Assembly (NCBI RefSeq): GCF_017309385.1
Contig: NZ_JAFJMJ010000001.1
Coordinates: 1,426,001-1,490,000 of the forward strand
Source of the DNA: Amycolatopsis sp. 195334CR
GTDB taxonomy: Bacteria > Actinomycetota > Actinomycetes > Mycobacteriales > Pseudonocardiaceae
Reading direction: 5' to 3'
Length of the DNA stretch: 64,000 nt
The position numbers and the translations under genes are program-made. Below are positions 18,377 through 27,203 of this stretch, in pieces. Numbering within the stretch: the first letter of the stretch is position 1; each line of letters begins with the position of its first letter. The notes under the pieces are model-generated. The model was not told where the DNA came from. It saw only the letters and a list, made by a program, of their open reading frames with translations, and made no database searches.

Positions 18377-18898
18377 CTACCCCGTCGCCTGGTCCCACAG
18401 GCGCTCGTACCACGGCCCCGATGGCGGCGGTGCCTGCTCGGCCGGGCCCTGGTTCGGTGCCTGCTGCTTGTCCTCCGGCAGCTGCACCATGTACGGGGTC
18501 TCGCCCGGCATCACGTAGCGCAGCCGGCGCCGCGCCTCGGCCTGCACCTGGGCCGGATCGGCCAGCTCGGCCTTGCGGGCCTCCAGCTGGGCGACCTCGT
18601 CACGCAGCCGCTCGCGCTGCTGCTGTTGCTCGGAGACCTCCGAGCGCTGGGTGAGGTAGGTGCGCAGCGGCACGGCGATGGTGAAGGCGAGCGCGCAGAC
18701 CACGATCGCCACCACCGCCGCGCGCCGGGTGTTCGACAGGCCGAGCACGCGGGCGGCACCCGAAGCGCGTTTCGCGCTCCAGCCCCGCCGCAGCCGGGCC
18801 CGCCTGCCCTCCCGGTGCACGCGCTCCGGCCGGCGGGCGTAGGTCTTCCTCGCCCGCCCGCCGGTGCGCTCCCGGCTTCTTCCGCCGCGCTCGGCCAT
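18377..18898 (-). CDS. FtsB/DivIC-family septum formation protein
   Basis: 173 aa bitopic protein. A highly basic cytoplasmic N-terminus (residues 1-58, many Arg/Lys) precedes one helix (about 60-78, AVVAIVVCALAFTIAVPL). This is followed by a coiled coil (about 85-115, SEVSEQQQQRERLRDEVAQLEARKAEL) and the conserved RRRLRYVMPGETPYMVQLPE. It ends in a Pro/Gln-rich tail. It belongs to the FtsQ-FtsL-FtsB complex that activates septal peptidoglycan synthesis. Immediately downstream of eno (6 nt), co-transcribed with eno and DUF501. Confidence 0.9.
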   Translation of the reverse strand: MAERGGRSRERTGGRARKTYARRPERVHREGRRARLRRGWSAKRASGAARVLGLSNTRRAAVVAIVVCALAFTIAVPLRTYLTQRSEVSEQQQQRERLRDEVAQLEARKAELADPAQVQAEARRRLRYVMPGETPYMVQLPEDKQQAPNQGPAEQAPPPSGPWYERLWDQATG

Positions 18899-18904
18899 GC
18901 TGGA

Positions 18905-20272
<1,368 letters not shown>

Positions 20273-20734
20273 TCACCCGTTGCGGATGACCTGCCAGCCC
20301 GCCGGCAGCTCGACCTGGTCGGACACCTGCTGCCAGAAGGTCCAGCTGTTGCCACCGCAGTCGGGCACGGTGAACACGCGCGCACCGTACGGCTGGTCCT
20401 GCGGCGGGGCCACGTCGGCGTCCTCGCCCAGCGCCGCGCAGACCCGGGTGTACTGCGCGTCGACGTCGTCCACGTAGACGATGTTGAGCTGGCCGACCGG
20501 GCCGTCCACGCCCTTCGACTCCCAGTAGTCCGAGCCGGCGCCCGCCAGCTGCACGTCGGCGTCGCCTGCCTGGAGGGTGGCCTGGAAGACCACGCCGGAG
20601 GCGTCGACGAACCGCACCTTCTCGGTGAAGCCGAACACCCTGACCAGCCAGTCCAGCGCCTCGGTGGCGTCGGTGTAGTAGAGGTACGGGGCCAGCCCGA
20701 GGTACCGCGGCCCTTGTTCGTGCCCATCGCTCAT
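20273..20734 (-). CDS. VOC (glyoxalase/bleomycin-resistance-like) family protein
   Basis: 153 aa with the two beta-alpha-beta-beta-beta halves of the vicinal oxygen chelate fold: APYLYYTDATEALDWLVRVFGFTEKVRFVDASG, then LNIVYVDDVDAQYTRVCAALG and YGARVFTVPDCGGNSWTFWQQV. The usual metal ligands are only partly present (no leading His in the first strand), so it may be a binding protein rather than an enzyme. Divergent from the TPR gene; no partner suggests a substrate. Confidence 0.85.
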   Translation of the reverse strand: MSDGHEQGPRYLGLAPYLYYTDATEALDWLVRVFGFTEKVRFVDASGVVFQATLQAGDADVQLAGAGSDYWESKGVDGPVGQLNIVYVDDVDAQYTRVCAALGEDADVAPPQDQPYGARVFTVPDCGGNSWTFWQQVSDQVELPAGWQVIRNG

Positions 20735-20852
20735 GACCGGTTAGTCCACCATGGGAAAGCCCGGCGCGCGGCACACCCCCTCCTCCGTGCCAGGTTGATC
20801 ACCAGCTCGGCCGTCGCGCGGGTCCGGGAGCGCGGGTACCGTCGAACGGACC

Positions 20853-21254
20853 ATGGTTGCGCACGAGCAGGACCCGGCCGAGGACCGTTTCGCGGCGTTC
20901 CGCGAAGCGGAGCACCTGGTCGGGGCGCGCCGCCCGCTCGAAGCGCTGAAGCTGCTGGAGCCGGTGCTCGCGGCCGAACCGGACAAGCCGAGCGTGCAGT
21001 TGCTGGCCGGGCGCGCCTACTTCCTGTCCGCCCAGCTGCGCCACGCCGAAGCCGCGCTGACCAGGGTGGTCGAGCTGGACCCGACCGACCACTACGCGCG
21101 GTTCGTGCTGGGGCGCACGCTGCAGCGCCTGGGCAGGCTCGCCGAAGCGCTCGGGCAGATGCGCATGGCGAACGCGATGTACCCGGTGGCCGACTACCAG
21201 GACGGCGTGTCCGAACTGACCGCCCGCCTGGCGCTGCGTGAGGACAACGCCTAG
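20853..21254 (+). CDS. Tetratricopeptide-repeat protein
   Basis: 133 aa, soluble, almost entirely helical. At least two or three TPR units: GARRPLEALKLLEPVLAAEPDKP, VQLLAGRAYFLSAQLRHAEAALTRVVELDPTD and ARFVLGRTLQRLGRLAEALGQMRMANAMYP. A protein-protein interaction module without catalytic residues; the partner is unknown. The stop (TAG) shares a CTAG with the convergent XRE gene stop. Confidence 0.85.
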   Translation: MVAHEQDPAEDRFAAFREAEHLVGARRPLEALKLLEPVLAAEPDKPSVQLLAGRAYFLSAQLRHAEAALTRVVELDPTDHYARFVLGRTLQRLGRLAEALGQMRMANAMYPVADYQDGVSELTARLALREDNA

Positions 21255-21823
21255 CGCGGAGCCGCCTTCGCCCGCAGGTGCGCGCGTTCGCCCTGCTTGC
21301 CGAACAGCGAGAGCAGCTCGACCGGGTAGTCACCGGCCGCGCCGAACCAGTGCGGCACGCGCGTGTCGAACTCGGCGGCCTCCCCCGGCCCGAGCACCAT
21401 GTCGCGGTCACCGAGGATCAGCCGCAGCTTGCCGTCCAGCACGAACATCCACTCGTACCCCTCGTGGACCGCCAGGTCCGGCTCGTACCGCGGCGGCACG
21501 ATCAGCTTGTACGCCTGCGGCTGGCCGGGCCGCTTGCTCAGCGCCATCATGGTCATGCCGTTGGCCTGCTTCGCCTCGATGCGCACCCGCGGATCACCCA
21601 CGGCCGGCGCGCCGACCAGGTCGTCCAGCGGGACCTGGTACGCCCTGGCCAGCGGCAGCAGCAGCTCCAGGGTGGCCCGCCGCCGGCCGGACTCCAGCCG
21701 CGACAGCGTGCTCTGCCCGATACCGGTCGCCTCGGCCAGCGCGCCGAGCGTCATCCGCCGCTCGCGGCGCAGCGCCTTCAGTCGCGGGCCGACTCCGCTG
21801 AGTACCTGCTCGATCTCGGACAT
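21251..21823 (-). CDS. XRE-family transcriptional regulator with cupin sensor domain
   Basis: 190 aa. N-terminal HTH_XRE (about 13-66): RLKALRRERRMTLGALAEATGIGQSTLSRLESGRRRATLELLLPLA. A C-terminal cupin_2 barrel (about 110-180) includes HEGYEWMFVLDGKLRLILGDRDMVLGPGEAAEFDTRVPHWFGA. These regulators sense a small molecule in the cupin and usually repress a divergent operon. The start is 66 nt from the oxidoreductase gene, and the gap contains TTTGCC/GGCAAA repeats that are plausible operators. Confidence 0.93.
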   Translation of the reverse strand: MSEIEQVLSGVGPRLKALRRERRMTLGALAEATGIGQSTLSRLESGRRRATLELLLPLARAYQVPLDDLVGAPAVGDPRVRIEAKQANGMTMMALSKRPGQPQAYKLIVPPRYEPDLAVHEGYEWMFVLDGKLRLILGDRDMVLGPGEAAEFDTRVPHWFGAAGDYPVELLSLFGKQGERAHLRAKAAPR

Positions 21824-21831
21824 CCCCCGAT

Positions 21832-21858
21832 TTTGCCAGAACGGCAAAGTTCTTTGCC
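21832..21858. promoter_or_regulatory. Candidate XRE operator in the divergent promoter
   Basis: Three copies of one hexamer: TTTGCC (21832-21837), its inverse GGCAAA (21843-21848) forming a dyad with 5-nt spacer, and TTTGCC again (21853-21858). Located between the divergent XRE and oxidoreductase starts. Confidence 0.6.
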
Positions 21859-21889
21859 AGATTCTCCGGGGCTGCGGATGCTCGGGGAC

Positions 21890-22774
21890 ATGAGCGAATA
21901 CGACGTGGTGATCATCGGCGGCGGGCCGGCCGGGTTGAACGCGGCCCAGGTGCTGGCGCGGGCGCGAAGGCGGGTGGCCGTGGTCGACGGGGGCAATCCC
22001 CGGAACGCCCCGGCCGACGGTGTGCACGGCTTCTTCACCAGGGACGGCGTGCCGCCCGGTGAGCTGCTCGCCATCGGACGGTCCGAAGTGGAGGGTTACG
22101 GCGGTGAGGTGGTCGACGGGGTGGTGCGGCGGGTGCGGCACGACCGGACCGTCGAACTGGCCGACGGGCGGCAGCTGGCGGCCAAGCGGCTGCTGGTGAC
22201 CACCGGGCTGACCGACGAGTTGCCGGAACTGCCCGGCGTGCGCGAGCTGTGGGCGATCGACGTGCACCACTGCCCGTACTGCCACGGCTGGGAGGTCCGC
22301 GACCAGCGGATCGGCGTGCTCGGCACGTCGCCGAACTCGGTGCACCACGCCGAACTGCTGCGCGAGTGGAGTGACGACGTGGTGTTCTTCGGGCACCAGA
22401 ACCCGCCGGACGCCGACGGGCTGGCCCGGCTGAGCGCCCGTGGCGTGAAGGTGGTCTCCGGGCCGGTGTCCCGGCTGGTCACCGCGGAGCACCGGCTGCG
22501 CGGGGTGGAGTTGACCGACGGCACGGTGGTCGAGCGGGACGCGGTGTTCCTGGCGCCGAAGTTCGTGCCGAAGGACCGGATCCTGACCGGACTCGGGTGC
22601 GCCCACGGCGAGGACGGGCTCGTCGAGGTGGACGGGAGCGGGCGCACCAGCGTGAAGTGGGTGTGGGCGGCGGGCAACGTGGTCGACCTGCGCGCGCAGG
22701 TGATCACCGCCGCCGGGGACGGCGCGCGGGCGGCCGTCGCGATGCACGCGGACCTGATCGGAGCGGGTGAATGA
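21890..22774 (+). CDS. FAD-dependent NAD(P)-disulfide oxidoreductase, thioredoxin-reductase-like
   Basis: 294 aa from ATG 21890; an in-frame ATG 12 nt upstream is an alternative. FAD Rossmann motif YDVVIIGGGPAGLNAAQVLARA at the N-terminus; redox-active disulfide motif HHCPYCHGWE (C128, C131) as in low-molecular-weight thioredoxin reductases and dithiol oxidases of the GliT/HlmI type; degenerate NAD(P) motif IGVLGTSPNSVHHAELL (lacking the usual GxGxxG/A); C-terminal FAD motif VWAAGNVVDLRAQV. Overlaps the following methyltransferase start by 4 nt (ATGA). Probably handles a small-molecule thiol or a redox stress substrate. Confidence 0.93.
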   Translation: MSEYDVVIIGGGPAGLNAAQVLARARRRVAVVDGGNPRNAPADGVHGFFTRDGVPPGELLAIGRSEVEGYGGEVVDGVVRRVRHDRTVELADGRQLAAKRLLVTTGLTDELPELPGVRELWAIDVHHCPYCHGWEVRDQRIGVLGTSPNSVHHAELLREWSDDVVFFGHQNPPDADGLARLSARGVKVVSGPVSRLVTAEHRLRGVELTDGTVVERDAVFLAPKFVPKDRILTGLGCAHGEDGLVEVDGSGRTSVKWVWAAGNVVDLRAQVITAAGDGARAAVAMHADLIGAGE

Positions 22775-23373
22775 GCCAGGCGATCGAATTCTGGGAGGAC
22801 TTCTACGCCGAGCGCGAGGTGTGGTCGGGTCAGCCGAACGCGCTGCTGGTGCGGGAGGCGGCCGACCTGCCGCCGTCCACCGCGCTGGACCTCGGCTGCG
22901 GTGAGGGCGCCGACGTGATCTGGCTGGCGTCGCTGGGCTGGCGGGCCACCGGGGTCGACGCCTCGGCCACCGCGTTGAAGCGGGCCGCCGCGCACGCCGC
23001 CGACGCCGGGGTCACCGAGCGGGTCGCCTGGCAGCAGCACGATCTGTCACTGTCCTATCCGGACGGCGAGTTCGACCTGGTCACCGCCGCGTTCCTGCAC
23101 TCACCGGTGGCCGGGGACGGCGAGCGGAACCGGATTCTGGCGCAGGCGGCGAAGGCGGCGGTGGCTCCTGGCGGGCTGCTGCTGATCATCGGGCACGCCG
23201 GGGAGCACCCGAAGCACGGGCCGCTGCCCACCACCGCCGAGGTGCTGGCCGATCTCGCGCTCGGCCCGGACTGGACGATCGAGAAGGACGAGGTGGTGTC
23301 CCGGCCGGAGAGCAAGGCGGGTACCGGCCTGGACAACCTGCTCCGCCTGCGGCGTCAGGGTTTGCGGCCGTAG
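22771..23373 (+). CDS. Class I SAM-dependent methyltransferase (TehB/thiol-methyltransferase-like)
   Basis: 200 aa. SAM motif I TALDLGCGEGADVIWLASLGW (about 36-55), acidic post-I residue GVDASATAL, and motif post-II FDLVTAAFLHSPV. N-terminus IEFWEDFYAEREVWSG resembles small-molecule methyltransferases that detoxify thiols, thiopurines or tellurite. Translationally coupled to the oxidoreductase. With the XRE-cupin gene this forms a three-gene regulated module. The 3' end overlaps the convergent methyltransferase by 19 nt. Confidence 0.9.
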   Translation: MSQAIEFWEDFYAEREVWSGQPNALLVREAADLPPSTALDLGCGEGADVIWLASLGWRATGVDASATALKRAAAHAADAGVTERVAWQQHDLSLSYPDGEFDLVTAAFLHSPVAGDGERNRILAQAAKAAVAPGGLLLIIGHAGEHPKHGPLPTTAEVLADLALGPDWTIEKDEVVSRPESKAGTGLDNLLRLRRQGLRP

Positions 23374-23942
23374 ACCAGGAAGACCACGCGGTCGTCGGCC
23401 TCCCAGCGCCGCACCCGCACCTCGGCGAAGCCGGCCGCGACCGCGGCCGCTTCGTCCACATCGGACGGAATGGGCAGGTCGGCGGCGACGTGCTCGGCGA
23501 TCGGCCCGGACGGGTTGAAGGTCCCGGCATACGGCAGCGTGAACGCGACCCGGCCGCCGGGCTTCAGCACGCGCAGCCAGTCTTCCAGTGCTGGCAGGCC
23601 GAGGAAGTGCAGCGAGGAGGCGCAGAGCACCAGGTCCACTTCGGACACCGGCGCCGGGACGGCGGACCCGGTGCGCCAGTCGATCCGGCCCGCCGGGTCG
23701 AGTTCGGCGGCACGCTGCTTCGCGCGTTCGATCATGCCGCCGGAGAGATCGACCGCGGTGACGCGTGCCGGGTCGAGCAGCCGCAACGCGGCGAAGGCGG
23801 CAGCTCCGGTACCGGTGGCCGCGTCGAGCACGTGCTCGGCGGGCGGTTCGAGACCGGCGACCAACTCGGTGGCGACCAGGTCGTGGAAACCGTTGGCGTC
23901 GTAGGCGGGTGCTTGCTCGTCGAACAGGAATGCGGGCCCCAT
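23355..23942 (-). CDS. Class I SAM-dependent methyltransferase (UbiE/Methyltransf_11-like)
   Basis: 195 aa. Motif I EHVLDAATGTGAAAFAALRLL (the usual DxGxGxG has AAT in place of VGC), acidic loop TAVDLSGGMIERAKQRA, motif VDLVLCASSLHFLGLPALEDWLRVLKPGGRVAFTLPYA. The N-terminus AFLFDEQAPAYDANGFHDLV is typical. Substrate unknown. The start lies 10 nt before the stop end of the transglycosylase neighbourhood on the same strand, whose coding region begins at 24789; co-transcription is possible. Confidence 0.9.
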   Translation of the reverse strand: MGPAFLFDEQAPAYDANGFHDLVATELVAGLEPPAEHVLDAATGTGAAAFAALRLLDPARVTAVDLSGGMIERAKQRAAELDPAGRIDWRTGSAVPAPVSEVDLVLCASSLHFLGLPALEDWLRVLKPGGRVAFTLPYAGTFNPSGPIAEHVAADLPIPSDVDEAAAVAAGFAEVRVRRWEADDRVVFLVYGRKP

Positions 23943-23952
23943 GATCGGAATC

Positions 23953-24789
23953 CTACTGAGCGGGGATCGCGGCGGCGTAGGCGTCGGCGCCGCTGAACAC
24001 GTCCTGGCCGTAGGAGACCGATTCGTTGTAGGTGAGCACGGCCTTCCACCAGCCGTCCGGTTTGCTCAGGTCACCGCCGGACGAGCAGAGGTAGCGGGCG
24101 GCGGTCAACGCGGCGTCGTCGATGTTCTGCGGGTCGGGGGTGCCGCCGTCACCGGCCGCGCGGGCGGCGTGGCGCTGCCAGGTGGTGGGCAGGAACTGCA
24201 TCGGGCCGACGGCGCGGTCCCACTGGGTGTCGCCGTCGAGCTTGCCGCCGTCGGTGTCCGGGATGGCCTTGACGCCGGGCGACCCGTCGAGCGGGATGCC
24301 GATGATCGGCTTGGTCACGCGGCCGTCGGGGCCCACCTCGGCACCCCCGAACCCGGCGTGCTGCGACTCGACGCGGCCGATGCCGGCCAGCATGGCCCAG
24401 GAGATGTGGCAGCCGGGTTGTTGCGAGCGCATCCACATCTCGGCCTTGCCGTACCCGGCGAGCACGCGTTCGGGCACCGAGGTCGCGCGGCCCACCCGTT
24501 GCGCCCAGGCGTCGAGCTCGGCCTGGTCGGAGGCGTTGAGGCGGTCCTCGGGGGCCGGGAGGGCGGCCTTGGGCACGGCCACCCCGGGCTGGGGACGCTG
24601 GTCGGGGACCGGCAGGGGCGGGGTGTTCTCGGGATCCCGTTGCTCGTTGCGGGTCACGCCGATGGTGAGCACGAGCACCAGCCCAGCCACGACCAGCGTC
24701 GCCACCAGCGCAAGCCGCGGCAGCAACCCACCGCGCCGAGGCCGCGGCGACCGAGGCAACGCCTCAACAGAGGAGGAGGGTTCGACCAC
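23953..24789 (-). CDS. LpqU-like lytic transglycosylase, third paralogue
   Basis: 278 aa, GTG start. Signal-anchor helix at about 27-45 (ARLALVATLVVAGLVLVLTIG-like), a Pro-rich linker, then the MltB-type domain: ISWAMLAGIGRVESQHAGFG (catalytic Glu), AVGPMQFLPTTWQRHAA, NIDDAALTAARYLCSSGGD, YNESVSYGQDVFSGADAYA. Unlike its two paralogues at 15.2-17.8 kb it lacks a Pro/Ser tail. Its position between mazG and eno matches lpqU in mycobacteria (from memory), so this is probably the ancestral copy. No lipobox is obvious, so anchoring is by the helix. Confidence 0.88.
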   Translation of the reverse strand: MVEPSSSVEALPRSPRPRRGGLLPRLALVATLVVAGLVLVLTIGVTRNEQRDPENTPPLPVPDQRPQPGVAVPKAALPAPEDRLNASDQAELDAWAQRVGRATSVPERVLAGYGKAEMWMRSQQPGCHISWAMLAGIGRVESQHAGFGGAEVGPDGRVTKPIIGIPLDGSPGVKAIPDTDGGKLDGDTQWDRAVGPMQFLPTTWQRHAARAAGDGGTPDPQNIDDAALTAARYLCSSGGDLSKPDGWWKAVLTYNESVSYGQDVFSGADAYAAAIPAQ

Positions 24790-24865
24790 CCGTTCAGGTT
24801 ACGTGCCCCACCCCCACCGCGGCCCAGCAATGCTGCGAGTAGCCCCTCGTCCCCCACCCGAGCGA

Positions 24866-24920
24866 TGTCACGAATGTGGCTTTCGAGACGCCAGATGCCT
24901 CGAAAGCCACATTCGTGACA
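24866..24920. repeat. Family A palindromic element, copy 1
   Basis: Perfect 22-bp arms at 24866-24887 and 24899-24920 with an 11-nt loop; core GAATGTGGCTTTCGAG. The same sequence recurs near 39.7, 45.2 and 62.8 kb. Confidence 0.9.
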
Positions 24921-24924
24921 GGAC

Positions 24925-25075
24925 GCGCCCGAGCGGACGTGACCCGACCCGACCTGACATGACGCGACCCGAGCAGACGCGACCCGACCCGACCCGAGCA
25001 GACGCGACCCGAGCGGACGTGACGCAACCCGAACGGCGTTAACGCACCCCGAGCGGCCATCACGCAACCCGGCGA
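24925..25075. repeat. Imperfect tandem repeat of GACCCGA-type units
   Basis: Repeated motifs such as GACGCGACCCGAGCAGACG and CGAGCGGACGTGAC occur several times head to tail, with variants drifting towards 25060. It is purine/pyrimidine biased and non-coding by every frame pattern I can see. Confidence 0.65.
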
Positions 25076-25132
25076 CGACAACCGACCACCTACGAGCCCA
25101 GACCTCCCCATCCCCGATCCACAGCCCAAAAC

Positions 25133-25191
25133 ACGGCGAAGGCCTCGATGTCAAGGCATCTTTCCCGCCTTGACATCGAGGCCTTCGCCGT
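25133..25191 (-). terminator. 25-bp perfect palindrome downstream of mazG
   Basis: Arms 25133-25157 and 25167-25191 match without error around a 9-nt loop (ATCTTTCCC). It begins 43 nt beyond the mazG stop and could end mazG transcription, but no long T-tract follows on the minus strand. Confidence 0.65.
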
Positions 25192-25233
25192 AGTCACACT
25201 AAAAATCGGGGTGGCCCCCCGCCCCGCCACACG

Positions 25234-26193
25234 TCACCGAGGCCAGAACCGACGCCACCCCTCCGCCTCCAACGTCAACGGCTCGATCCCCGCCGCCTTC
25301 GCCGCCACTTCCGCCGCCCGCACATCCGCCGCGAACCGCTTCGCGACCTCCCGAAGAGCGCCCTCCGGATCCACCCCGCCCCGCCGCGCCCCGGCGGCCA
25401 GCCGGAACAGCCTCTCCGCCTCACCGTCCCCCGCCGGGAACAGGTCGTACGGCAACCCGGCCCGCCCGGTCCGCTGCCCCAGCTTCCCCGCCAGCGCCAC
25501 CGCAGGCTGCCCCAGCGCCACACCATCCACAATGGACTCCCGGCGCTTCTCGGTCTGCTTCAGCTCCTCCCACCGGACCTGCTGGTGCTCCGCGGTGTGG
25601 ACCACCTCGTCCCCGGCGAACACGTGCGGGTGCCGCCCGACGAGCTTCGCCACCAGCTCCCCCGCGACGTCCTCGATGTCGAACGGGTCCTCCGCCGACT
25701 CCGCCGCCACGCGCGCGTGGAACAACACCTGCAGCAGCACGTCGCCGAGTTCCTCGCGCAGCGCCGCCCGGTCGCCGTCCTCGATGGCCTCCAGCAGTTC
25801 GTAGGTCTCCTCGACCAGGTACTGCCGCAGCGAATCGTGCGTCTGCGCGGCGTCCCACGGGCAACCACCCGGCGACCGCAGCTTGTCCATCACGGCCACC
25901 GCGTCCACCACCGCGGGCACCGGCACCGAGACCAGCGCCGCCCCCGCGCGCAGCAGGGCCGCCGCCCCCGGTTCCGCGCGATCCGCCACCACCAGCACCA
26001 CGGAACCGGTGGTGCGCAACAGTTCCTCCGGCGCCGGAGCGGCTTTCGCGTCCAGCGCCACCCGGGTCACCTCGGGCAGGTCACCACCCGCGTAGACCAC
26101 GTCGGCCGCCCGCAGCGCGGGCCACGCGGCGGCGGGCAGAACAGCGGGCAGTGCCGCGGGTGCCAGGATGACCGTCGCGCGCGAAGGGCTCAT
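25234..26193 (-). CDS. mazG: Nucleoside triphosphate pyrophosphohydrolase MazG
   Basis: 319 aa from the ATG at 26193, which overlaps the TGA of the upstream lipoprotein gene (ATGA). House-cleaning enzyme hydrolysing (d)NTPs to NMP and PPi. The MazG domain starts near residue 100 (VMDKLRSPGGCPWDAAQTHDSL) with the metal-binding pattern EETYELLEAI (E128, E129, E132) and EELGDVLLQ (E147, E148, D151). A second, weaker MazG repeat spans about 190-290 (REVAKRFAADVRAAE). The first 95 residues form an actinobacterial N-terminal extension. Position next to mfd is conserved in mycobacteria. Confidence 0.95.
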   Translation of the reverse strand: MSPSRATVILAPAALPAVLPAAAWPALRAADVVYAGGDLPEVTRVALDAKAAPAPEELLRTTGSVVLVVADRAEPGAAALLRAGAALVSVPVPAVVDAVAVMDKLRSPGGCPWDAAQTHDSLRQYLVEETYELLEAIEDGDRAALREELGDVLLQVLFHARVAAESAEDPFDIEDVAGELVAKLVGRHPHVFAGDEVVHTAEHQQVRWEELKQTEKRRESIVDGVALGQPAVALAGKLGQRTGRAGLPYDLFPAGDGEAERLFRLAAGARRGGVDPEGALREVAKRFAADVRAAEVAAKAAGIEPLTLEAEGWRRFWPR

Positions 26194-27155
26194 GGACGCA
26201 ATGGTTGCACGGCCTTCGCCGGGAACTGGTAGCCCGTCGCCTCGTCGGCGTTCGGCAGCACCGACATGCTCGCCACGTCCCACACGCCGTACCGCGGGTT
26301 CACCCGCACGCCCAGCTCCTCCGCGATCGGCTGCAGCAGCCGCTTGCCGAGCTGATAGACCGCCTCCGAGTCCGGCGCGATCGGGGTCTGCGGCGCCGGG
26401 GTCGCGGTGTTGCGACCCTTGACCAGCGCCACCAGCCAGCCCGCCTGCTGCTGGCTCGGCTGCACCGCGACCACCGTGCCCGGCTTCGCGCCGAACAACG
26501 CGCTGCCCGGCAGCGCCTCGGCACCGCCCTGCTCGCCCTGGGTCGCGGCCACGCTCAGCGGCTGGTCCAGCACCCGGTAGTTCGACTCGCTGATCACCTC
26601 ACCGGCCCGCTCCGGCTGCTCGGCGATCTTCTTCGCCAGCGCCAGCGCCTGGTCCTTCGCGGTCGAGCCCGGCGACTCCTCGGTGATCACCGTGCCGACC
26701 ACGTCGACCGACAGCGTCCCCGCGTACTTCGCGCCCAGCTGCTGGGTCAGCAGGAAGTCGGAAACGAACTCGGGCACCCGGTCGGCCGAGGTGTTCACCC
26801 GCGGCGCGATGGCCGCGGCGCCGCCGCTGCGCTCGATGAGTTCGTTGACCTGCACCGGGTCCGCGCGCAGGCCTTCGCGCTGCGCGGCGATCGTGATCAG
26901 CTCGTGCTGGATGCGGCCGTCGACCACCATGCGGGCGTTCAGGTCGAGCTTGCGCTGCTGCTGCGCCTGCTGCGCGTCCGGCGAGTTGTCCAGCAGCCAG
27001 CCGATCTCCTGCTGCACCGCCTCCAGCGGCACCGACCGGTCCCCGACGATCGCGGCCGAGTCCACCTGGCTCGGCCCGGCACCGCAGCCGGCCAGCAGAA
27101 CTCCCGTGGTCAGAACGGCGAACAGCGCCCGCGGGCGACCCATGATCCGCATCAC
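26190..27155 (-). CDS. SurA N-terminal-domain-like lipoprotein (peptidyl-prolyl isomerase/chaperone type)
   Basis: About 321 aa; GTG 27155 or ATG 27152 are near-equivalent starts, with GAGAGGG 8 nt before the GTG. Lipoprotein signal ending LLAGC. The mature part begins VDSAAIVGDRSVPLEAVQQEIGWLLD, the SurA_N/trigger-factor-like helix arrangement, with QVNELIERSGG and KIAEQPERAGEVISESNYRV. No clear PpiC parvulin active-site motif is visible, so it may be a chaperone or a degenerate isomerase facing the cell wall. Tightly coupled to mazG and 48 nt downstream of mfd. Confidence 0.8.
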   Translation of the reverse strand: MMRIMGRPRALFAVLTTGVLLAGCGAGPSQVDSAAIVGDRSVPLEAVQQEIGWLLDNSPDAQQAQQQRKLDLNARMVVDGRIQHELITIAAQREGLRADPVQVNELIERSGGAAAIAPRVNTSADRVPEFVSDFLLTQQLGAKYAGTLSVDVVGTVITEESPGSTAKDQALALAKKIAEQPERAGEVISESNYRVLDQPLSVAATQGEQGGAEALPGSALFGAKPGTVVAVQPSQQQAGWLVALVKGRNTATPAPQTPIAPDSEAVYQLGKRLLQPIAEELGVRVNPRYGVWDVASMSVLPNADEATGYQFPAKAVQPLRP

Positions 27156-27203
27156 AGCGCCTACCCTCTCACATCAGTTCACCGCTGGGGAACGACCGGT
27201 TCG

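Larger units (their letters stand above)
24790..25233. other. 444-bp intergenic region with palindromes and degenerate repeats
   Basis: No gene seen. From left to right it holds the promoter region of the transglycosylase gene, a 22-bp perfect palindrome (24866-24920, family A), an imperfect tandem repeat built from CGACCCGAGC-like units (about 24925-25075), and a 25-bp perfect palindrome next to the mazG stop. Confidence 0.7.

Noticed and set aside
24790..25233. Small coding regions in the repeat-rich gap
   Set aside because: Open frames there are made of repeat-encoded Arg/Ser/Gly runs with no start context or family similarity.
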